A stretch of 64,000 nucleotides of DNA from Euglena gracilis (lineage: Eukaryota; Euglenida; Euglenophyceae; Euglenales): contig CP154956.1 of the NCBI GenBank assembly GCA_039621445.1, forward strand, positions 82,084,474-82,148,473, written 5' to 3'. Position numbers and translations under genes: made by a program. This document shows, in pieces, positions 55,615 to 64,000 of the stretch (position 1 is the first letter of the stretch; each line of letters begins with the position of its first letter). The notes below the pieces were generated by a model. It was not told the origin of the DNA. It was given only the letters and a program-made list of their open reading frames with translations, and searched no databases.

Positions 55615-58126
55615 GATTTTTCCTTCACATGTGATTTTTCCTTCCAAGCACCTCCAGCAACAAATCCCGACAAATCCCGACAACACTTTTTGCAACAAGA
55701 AATGACACCAAAACACGATACCAAAAAATTTTGCAACAAGAAATGACAAATGACCTTGTCCAAAAGAGGATTGTTTTGATTTAGCCAGCGGTTTGCACAA
55801 CGCTGTTCGTCCTGTTTCCCTATTTTATTTGGTTAGGGGTTGTTTTTGAAAAGAGAGCTGTTTTTCGTTTAAAAATGAAAGAAGTGTAGGAAAGGATGAT
55901 TTTTTTTTGTCATAGCAACAACAACACCGTTGATCTCAATCGCAGGGTTGACCAAAGATGATAATTTTCCTGTTTTTAGGCAGGATTCTTTTGATTGCAA
56001 AAACTCCTTGCTGGCACTGGCAAGCAGCTGGTTGAAATCACCGTCGCGATGGAATTGCCATAGAGAGTCGTTGTTCATCGTTCTCTGTTTTCGCGTTTTT
56101 GAGTGAATTTTTTTGATTTCTACACATCCAAGCAACATTCTCAATTTATATTTGGCTTTTTTGGAGGGAAATATGAGATTTTTGCTCTTCTCACAGGCTG
56201 TCATAAATCTAACGTCCATCTAATTGTAATGTTTTTGAAACTCATGTGCGCCTAATTGAGTCCCAATACCAGATAAAAAATGAGATGAAATCTGATAAGG
56301 TAAATACCAATCCCATGAATAAACCATATGGTGGACCACACGTTGTTTGCCTTGGACAAATCCCTCGAATGATGTGACCGGGACCCACCTCCAGTGTTCA
56401 ACCCAACAAATCCCCACAAATCTCGACAACAGCACCGAAATTCCAAGTGTCTGGAAGTGCTTGGAAGGAGGGAGGGGGCTTCTAGTCAAACCCATGAGGC
56501 TTTTATGGGTTCACTTAAAGAGCCTACTTCCTGCCAGTGGTGGCCATTTGTGTTGAGTCCCCGCCACAGTGGTCGGTCACAGGTGGCTGCAAGTCTGGTG
56601 CTGTTCCCGCTGGCCACAGCAACCCCGCCCCCACCCCCGGCCAGGGTTTGAGAAAGGAGGACGCCTGGGGTGGAGGAGGGGAAGGGTGTCCCCCCCCCAG
56701 GACCGGAGGGGGGTCCGGACCCCCCCCCCCCCGGCCCTATATCGAACCTTGTCCCCAGCCCGTTGGTGGCCGCCTCCTCGCCAAAGGTTGGCACTGCCAT
56801 GGCAGGGCCGATTCCTTCCGACCGCAGGTGGCTTGTGAGCCCCCCACAGGGTTGGGGACATCATTGCTTGAATTGCTTAAAGGTGTGTCCACCCCCCCCC
56901 CCCCGTGGGGTGAGTGACTGCGTATGGCACCGGAGCCGAGCCCCCTCGTGGCTCCGGTTTTGGCCGGGAGCCGGCCAGAGCCGGCCGAAATTAGCCCACC
57001 CGGTGTCGAAGGCACCAGAAAATCCTTGAAATATTTGACCAAAATCCATTGATTTTAGCCATTTTGGTTTCATTGGCCAGATTCCCCCCCCCCCAGGGTT
57101 TGGAAGTGGTTGCTGGTTTTTTGAAAATGCCCGTCGGGGGGGGGGGGGGCTACGCCTTGGCTGGCTAGCCTTGGCTACGCCCTGGCTCCTTTCTCTGGAA
57201 ACCATTCCTTGTCGAAGGACCGTCCACTGGACATCGACCGGATCAAACAAAATTCATTCCCACACATGTGTGGCTGTACCGCGGCCAGCCAGCAGGGTCG
57301 CCCAACACCACTTTTCATCTTTTCATGGGCTGCTCCCCGTGGCGTTTGGCTGATTCGGGGCGTCCAACAAGGGTCCAGGAAATTCCCCACACGGCATTGT
57401 TTGCGGCAGCAGCATGTTTGCACAGCCGCACACATTCTGCCATTCACCTTGGTTCCTTTGGCTGGGATTCACCAACCCCTCCTACGGTCTGTTTCTTTGT
57501 TTGCTGCACATCACCCCACCCTTCACAAAACGACACCTGCTCGCCTCGCTGCCCAGAACGGGGTGGTGCCGGCAACCCCAGCCACTGCGCCTCAGGTGGC
57601 CAGGCTTGCCTTTCCTGTCCTGCGCCGCGGGCCAGAGGAGAGGTGCACTCCAATTTTTACTTTTTTTGCTCTCTCTTCTGGCGAAACTTGCTTCACCCAT
57701 TTTCTCTTTTTATTCGTGTCGCATTTTTTATTTGTTTTTTGTATTTTTTTGTATCTGGATTAGTCCCAATTTGGCTAGTGGAAATCCCGTGGACCCTCCC
57801 CCCAGGTCTGTTAGCAGGGCCAGCTGAGTGGACATTTTTTTCCTGTGACCAGCGCGAAGCCCTGAAAAACCTTTTTTGGACCCCCTAAATTTGCCGAAAT
57901 GCCCATTTTTGGCCATTTTTGGATTTTTTTGGGAACAAAATCAGCCCCAAAAACACATTAGAAACCTCATTTTCACCTCGGCGCGCAGCGTCAGAGGAAA
58001 TTTTTTTCTCAGTCGGGGGGGGGGGACCCGGGCCCTCCCCCTGGGGGAGGGGGTCCAGCTGTTGGCTTTTTTCCAGTGTTAGCAAAATGGCTAGCCAGTG
58101 GACCTCCGGGGGGGGGGGGGTTGGGT
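55615..58126. other. Unassigned stretch
   Basis: CAAATCCCGACAA-type repeats lie at 55660-55690, with a related CAAATCCCCACAAATCTCGACAA at 56406. C/G runs occur near 56690-56733, 56890-56904 and 57136-57149. A frame ending NGVVPATPATAPQ at about 57597 has acceptor- and donor-like borders. No gene is called. Confidence 0.3.
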
Positions 58127-59972
58127 CTTAGGCGGCGCATCTCGCACTTAAGCTTTTTTTTTGGGGTCGATTTGCGCATTTTCGCACACCGGCCAAAAAC
58201 CGATTTAAGCACCGGCGTTACAAGGGGTGAGAGCGAGAGGCAACAGGATTGGAAAAAATACGAGCGATTTCTCGTTTTGGGCACCGGCTCTCCTGGGAAT
58301 TACGTGCTTTTTGCTGTTTTTTTTCTTGAGGTCGGAATGACACGAAAACCCCTGGACCTATCCCCCCAAAGTGGAAAAATACCGACAAAAAAACACCAAA
58401 ACCCCGATACTGCCTTCCCCCAATCCGTGTGTGACAACTGCCAGCGCCAGGTGGTGCTCTGGAGGTTGGGTGGCAGGTCCACCCCTTTGCTTGCTTTCTG
58501 AAGTTTTGCGGCACGTTGTGGAGGTTTTTGAAGTTGGCTACGAAAGGAGTGGAAGTGCACATGCCACATAAACAATGCAAGGTTGGAGAATTCCGCAACT
58601 GGAGGTTGATGAGGCGGATGCAGAACAGAGAAGGATTGCTACTGGTTTCCTGTTGAATTCGGTGGCAAGTTGCCCAACAATGCCCCGCCGAGATTTAAGG
58701 CTCTGTGGCACCCACACGACAGCATAAATAATGTCGGTATGTGCAAATGCGCACATGGACGATGTGCACATTTGCGCACACCGACCATTTTAAAACCAAC
58801 CAAGAGCCTCCAATGGCAGTGTGTTTGGGGCTGGAAAATGAATGTGGCAACACTGTGATATTACCTCCCTTGTATTCCTGTGGTGTTGGACCCCCTCTGT
58901 TGAATGCTTCTGGTATGTTTGGGTGATTGGTGTGCGCAAATGCGCACGTCAACCATTAAAATGGTTGTTTTTCACAATTGTGGGCACCAACCAAACTTCA
59001 TTTCCATTTTGAAGCCTTGGCAATGGGGACTTCTGACACAAGAGAAGGATCGAAACAGGAGGAGAGCAGATTGTGGAGGTGTTGTGCTCAAAGTGGTGGT
59101 GTTGAAAGGTATGTCTGTGAAGGTTAAATGAAGCGTGTCAGTGTATTGCATTACATGGCCCCATGAACACAGGTATTTTCAAGTCAGCAGACACATCCAT
59201 TCTCAGTTAATTTACCGTGCCTCATTTTTCGGACTAAAATACTGGTGGTGAAGGGCAATTCTAAAATCAGTTTTTTCAAGATGAAACCTGGAAATGTTGT
59301 TTATTTTGATGTTTCAGGGGCCAAGAAATGGTTTTTCACAGCTTCAATTGCCAATGCCCAAATTAGGGCCCGCAAGCTGGTCCTTTAGTTGTATTTAAAT
59401 TCTGCAGAACACCTCGCACTTATGGATTTCCAAACTGCAGTAGTGCCACACCCTCTAAATGGTACGTGTGGTAAGTTGCACAAGTGGTTGGTGTGCGCAG
59501 ATGCGCAAACCGATCCAAAAGTCTGTTTTCGAATTTGCACAAACCAACCATTTGTACAATTTTGCAAACACATCAATTTCAGACAGCACACATGGTCTTT
59601 TTCACAGCTGCACAATGGTTGATGTGCGCATTTGCGCACACCGTCCATTTGTGCATTTGCCCGCACCGACCACTAATTTCTCACACAGCCAAATTTCAGG
59701 TATCGTTTCAGGCTTGGGCACACCTCACCAAATCGTTCAGTCAATATCCTAAGTTAATGAAACCGCCATTGCAGGGTTCCAAACACACCTGCTGGGTGTT
59801 GTGTATACCATGTGCTGTGGTGACACCTGCTCTCGGGCACACCACGTCACATACTGCTTACATTTTTGGGTGATCGGGGCCATATCTTGACATCTTTGCA
59901 AAAAAAGTCGATGTGCGCATTTGCGCACATCGACAAAGAAAAAAAGCTTAAGTGCGAAATGCGCCGCCTAAG
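58127..59972. repeat. Unit bounded by inverted CTTAGGCGGCGCAT...CTTAAGC repeats, with dyads
   Basis: The arm 58127-58161 (CTTAGGCGGCGCATCTCGC, then ACTTAAGC and a T run) is the inverse of 59937-59972, with one clear mismatch. Each arm is followed inward by a GTCGAT(G/T)TGCGCAT dyad; the right one, 59907-59934, is a perfect 12-bp palindrome around ATTT. Further GTGCGCA/TGCGCAC dyads lie at about 58740-58790, 58932, 59495 and 59620-59660. No flanking duplication was found. Confidence 0.55.
58605..59388 (+). CDS. Unknown protein, tentative exons
   Basis: Exon 58605-58661 reads VDEADAEQRRIATGFLLNS with a GTGGCA donor. Exon 59043-59078 reads RRIETGGEQIVE with a GTGTTG donor. Exon 59318-59388 reads AKKWFFTASIANAQIRARKL and stops at TAG 59386-59388. 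Phases of the first two agree; the third needs another exon or donor. Family unknown. Confidence 0.3.
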
Positions 59973-61253
59973 AGGGTGGGTGGGTCCGGCCGAGCCCCCC
60001 CCCCCCCCCGAGGTCCTTAAGCAATTGCCTGATGTGGACTCACGGGAGGGAGCCTGCCAATGACTCGGCAGCCAGCCGCCGGGTCAGGCACCACGGTCGC
60101 TGTCACCAGTAACCCACAGCCCACCGCCATGCCAGCCAGACTGGTGGGGGCAGCTAGGCGCTTTACTGACTGATGTGTGTGGGGGTGGGGGTGTGGGGGT
60201 GGATTGGTGTGGGTTGGTGTGGGTGTCGACCTGGTGTCATTGACTCTGAGGGACTCACAGAGCGAACTACCAGTCACAGAGCGAACTACCAGTTCATTCC
60301 TCTTCTGCGTTTTGCTGACATGGCAGAGGACCACAGGAAAAGGCACGCACCTGGGTGTCGCATCTGCGTGTGTGGCAAATCAACAAAACAACAAGCCCCC
60401 CCCCAGCACACATCCCCACAGCAGCCAAATCCATACCGCTGGCCGACCACATATCGCCCTCCCTCACCCAGAGCTCCTTCAGAATGTTCTTGTTGTCCTT
60501 TGGCTGCCTTTCTGAAGCTACTCCACCTTTTCGATTCCGCTGTGTTTTTGTGCTTTTTTTTTGCCAGGTTATGCGCTTAAGCTAAGCACAAATGAAGAAA
60601 TTTAATGCTATATTTTCCAAAGGACAATAAAGATAGTCCATTTGTTTTCCCAGCCAAGTTCATTTCCACCAGAACACAAAGGAAAGCAAAGAACTGATGG
60701 GGAAAAAGAAATACCCCCTGCCACATATAGCTGCACACCTGAGCAGCGACCGTTTCGAAGCTTTATGATGTGGAAAAATGATGTGTAAGTCTGAAACTGA
60801 AGCATACAGCCTCGCATGAAAGAGATTTAATGAAGCTGTGTTCAAAGTCCAAGTTCAAAGATTTCTGTTACAGTCACTCTTTATGGCAGGTGCAGGGGAT
60901 GGCGCAGAGGCTGCAACCGCAATCCTGTTGGACCACACCCAGGCAGAAAGTCTGATGATTTTTTTTAATGGATAACATGTACATATTTTGAAGTGTTTGT
61001 TTTTTTAACCTCCAAAAGGTTCTGGGAAAGGTAGAAGAGCACATAAGGTTTGAACACATCTGGCAGGGTTCCATTTAAAAAGGCCAAAGAAAGCTTATGC
61101 GCTCTGGATCTTCACATTGGAAACACCCGAACTATGCAACACTGCCAATGTTGTTGTCACTTTGGCAGCTGCAACAACTGCCAATCGCCTTGTTGTTGTA
61201 ATGGGTCATTGAGTTGGATTTTCGCCCTTTTGGATGGCCTATCGGTGCGGCAG
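59973..61253. other. Unassigned stretch
   Basis: GGTGTGGGGGT-type simple repeats lie at 60175-60230. A frame near 60420-60545 (PLADHISPSLTQSSFRMFLL) follows an AG acceptor and may be an exon. Nothing was recognised. Confidence 0.3.
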
Positions 61254-63670
61254 TCAAGAACAGGATCTCTGTCCCTGCGGTTCTTCCTTCTGCCCAGAAG
61301 GCAGCAACCTCGAGTGTGCAGAACTCTGGATATATTGGTGCCACAGCAGTGCTCTTTTGCATTCTTCCTGAACAGAAGAGAGCTCATGCGAATCCCAAAC
61401 GTCTGTGTGTGTAACCCCAAATCTGTGTGTCTGTGTGTGCAGAGTGGGTGATGGCTTCCAAAAAGCCTTTCCTCTGCACTTAATCAGTTTGGGTGTGGGC
61501 AGCATAGTTCTGAACGCCAGGGACCATCGTTCGAACAGCCACAGTCCGCCCATCCTCTGGCACTGTGATGCCGGCAGTCCGAGCGCCAAGGCCACCAACG
61601 ACCATCAAACCCAAAAACTTCAAATGTCAGATGGGAAATGGTGTTATGCCTGTGAGAGGATGGGTGGCTTGCAGGGAGGCTGCCTGCCGCATTGCCTGGC
61701 TGCATTGTCGGAAGCAGGCTTGTGCTTAGTCCGGTGCCTACCCCACGGGGTGCTAGGGGCAGGCACCCCATAGCACCCGATCCGACCCCGGGGGGGGGGG
61801 GGGGGTAGAGTTTTGGGGGGTGCAGGCACCCCCCTCATCCCGGCGCCAAAGGCGCCGGGGGTCCGGAAAAGGGCCATTTGCAATGAAAATTTTCTGGGTG
61901 CCCCTCGGACCCCCCCCTCCCGGGGGTGTGCCTGCTAGGGGCAGGCACCCTATAGCACCCACCCACCCACCCCCCTCCCCCCCCTGGTCAGTAAGCACAA
62001 GCATGATCGGAAGGTCTTCAATTCGGGCTTGTGGAAACACTCGAGGATTGTTGAGGCCTGCCTGGTCCCTCTTCAATTTAAAAAACTAAGAAAGGGGTAA
62101 TTCCAAGGAAAGAAACAGTGGGCCCGTGAGAACAGTGCCACCCAGGGAGGTCACCAAGTCAGCCGCTGGCGGCCTCCTGCCCACCAGTCAAGGTAGTTCC
62201 CACCGGCGGGGGTGCGATGGAAGCCGCCCCTTCTTCGTCCTCCTCCCCATCGTTGTCCTCCGTCCCCAAGTTACCCGCCACGGCCGGCGGGCTCGCTGGC
62301 CGTTCGGCACCGTCGCCAAGGCCTTCCGGCAGCACTGGGCAGGCGGCGGCTGTGGAATGTGTTGGCGTTGGCCAGGTGTCGCTTTAGCCCAGCCCCAAGT
62401 AGAGTGGACCCTGTGGTTTCCAATTCATCGATCTGCGTCGCTCCGGAGCCTGGAGCATTCGTTGACCTTGGGTAGCTCTTTGTGCCCATTGTGCAGGTAC
62501 CATCCTCCATGCCCATTGAGCACATATTGACCACCTCATCCGGGGTGGGGGGGCGTGTTGACTCAACGAGTTGGGGGGGGACAAGCCTTGAAAGTTCCCC
62601 CCAAAAAGAGGGACACCAAAATAAAAAGCGGCCAATTTGGGGGAGGGAGGGGCAAGTTTGCTCCAACAGTCCAGGGGGGGGTTAGATACTCAACAACCAT
62701 GCCCCCCCCTCCGAATGAAGCTCTTTGCACTTTTTCAAGATATCTGTTGCACTGTTTTAAAAAATGGGCGCAATCGGGCAGAGTCAAGGTTTGGGTGCTG
62801 CTTAATGTACATTGGACAGATTATACCACAGTTGTCCACGACATAGTCTTGTTGAAACCTGTCTCAATGGGAGACCATTGAAACCAGGGGGGTGCCCACC
62901 GTGCCTTTGCGGAGCCACACAACGGAATATTACAGGAGAGGGCATCCTGTCTTTACCCTCAATGTTGACCCGGGAAATTTATTGCCCATTGTTTGACTTG
63001 CCTTATCGCCGTGGTCTCGCATTGTTCCTGCTTACCATTCATTGAAATCGGAGTCTTATCCCAGCTGCCCCCTTGAATATGTTTTTGATTTGCAACGGAT
63101 GGACCTGCAGCCAAGGAGGGGTTCACTCTCCGATAAAATACAGGTTGATGGTGCAATTGGAGAAGAGTTTCAAATTTATAACCAAAGCATGGGTGCGCTA
63201 GCGGCGGACACGGTTGCACAGAAGTTCCCTGGCCCCATTGCTGGTGAGTGGGGGTCTGACCAACCCCCACCTCTTACCATTTTTCCAGAGGCGCAGATTT
63301 TTAGGTCAAAATTCTCCTTGGGCAATTTCCTTGCAAACTGCTATGGTGGGTGTGGGTGTGAGGGTCGACTGCCTCCCCACCAGGCGTTCCCATACATGAC
63401 CACTGGGCGTCAGCCTCCCGTGAGATTTGGCTGCAGTATTTCTGGCATGGAGACGGTGATGATGTGGTAGGGATGCTGCTGTGTTCTCACTCAGGCACCG
63501 GAGACACCAGCACCGGCTCCTCCACCGGCTCAGGCACCGGCTCCTATTGCAGAGAACGTCAAATGCAGCCGTTGGTGTGTGCCACAGCAGCACAGGATTT
63601 AGGTCCACACCTTGAATCGGTCATTGAAACCTTTTTGAAGCAGGGAGGTCTGCTTTTCTATAACTTCTAA
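61254..63670 (+). CDS. Unknown protein, tentative multi-exon gene
   Basis: Candidate exons are 61254-61403 (ISVPAVLPSAQKAATSSVQN), 61539-61640 (VRAPRPPTTIKPKNFKC), 62497-62544 (VPSSMPIEHILTTSSG), 63144-63243 (VDGAIGEEFQIYNQSMGALA) and 63495-63670. The 63243 donor is GTGAGT. The last exon joins in phase as a Gly/Ser/Thr-rich stretch and then LESVIETFLKQGGLLFYNF before TAA 63668-63670. In another frame it would be Pro/Ala-rich, but that breaks the phase. The first two exons chain poorly. No family was recognised. A TIR element (61715-62004) lies in the implied intron. Confidence 0.35.
61715..62004. mobile_element. GCTTGTGCTTA TIR element, second copy
   Basis: The ends CAGGCTTGTGCTTA and TAAGCACAAGCAT are inverted. 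The 9-base flanks TGTCGGAAG (61706-61714) and GATCGGAAG (62005-62013) match at 7 of 9 positions. The interior aligns throughout with 43713-44019, including GGCGCCAAAGGCGCC and ATAGCACCC(GA). Confidence 0.8.
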
Positions 63671-64000
63671 TTGCTAAAGTGGCTCTCAGGTGGAAAGAGA
63701 CTTGTTGTTTGTCCAAGCGTTTTCATCAAAGTATTTTTCATGGAATACATTTCATCTCATATTTGCAGAATTTCTTCTTCACAAACGTTAACCAGGGGAA
63801 TCCCAAGACCTCCCTACATGATGAAATTACACCCTCCCCCCCACGCGGCCCACCGTTTTCCTTTATTTTCCTTCACGGGGTTGATCCCCCCTCCTGGCCT
63901 CTTTCATTCTTTCATTGGCATATCAAAATTTGGCTAATTATTTCTGATTGAAGAAGATCTTCTGCAAATATTCATCCCTAATTTTTGATTGCCTTTTTTT
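63671..64000. other. Right edge of window; no gene seen
   Basis: AT-rich sequence with C runs near 63834-63842 and CCTCC motifs. It probably holds the 3' flank of the preceding tentative gene. Confidence 0.4.

Noticed and set aside
63495-63574. Pro/Ala-rich reading of the exon at 63495
   Set aside because: It conflicts with the phase set by the strong donor at 63243; the Gly/Ser/Thr-rich frame fits and continues to a stop.

Overview
This window is nuclear DNA of a eukaryote, most likely a single-celled protist or alga that I cannot place further. The evidence is spliced genes with GT..AG introns, 26S proteasome and cytosolic ribosomal protein genes, a non-LTR retrotransposon, vertebrate-type TTAGGG telomere-like tracts, and many small terminal-inverted-repeat (TIR) elements. 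No prokaryotic operon, rRNA gene, convincing tRNA gene or CRISPR array was seen. Coding exons are GC-rich islands of 50-200 bp in a matrix of long homopolymer C/G runs and AT-rich filler.

Region 1 (1-7111): the 3' end of the 26S proteasome ATPase RPT3 (+), followed by repeat-rich DNA with a mariner-like element. Region 2 (7112-22504): one large gene (+) of about 15 phase-consistent exons encoding a secretory protein with three thioredoxin-like domains, related to protein disulfide isomerase. Several small mobile elements sit in its introns. Region 3 (22505-26157): repeat-rich DNA with one very well preserved TIR element and one nested TIR pair.

Region 4 (26158-31082): ribosomal protein uS7/RPS5 on the minus strand with three introns of only 45-55 bp. 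Head to head with it is a complete 4.1-kb non-LTR retrotransposon (zinc finger, reverse transcriptase, restriction-like endonuclease). It is bounded by a 14-bp target-site duplication and an A-tail, and its insertion site lies 47 bp upstream of the uS7 start codon. This is the best-supported structure in the window.

Region 5 (31083-64000): a repeat landscape. At least seven elements flanked by TA carry TIRs built on long C runs. Others carry 8-, 9- or 11-bp flanking duplications. There are also degenerate CCTAATTT arrays, minisatellites, a 43-bp hairpin and scattered GTGCGCA/TGCGCAC dyads. Between them lie short, plausible but unrecognised exons, mostly on the + strand (41.6-44.9, 46.4-46.7, 52.7-54.9, 58.6-59.4 and 61.3-63.7 kb), with a possible minus-strand pair near 37 kb and a tyrosine-recombinase-like remnant at 35.7 kb. 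I cannot assign functions to these.
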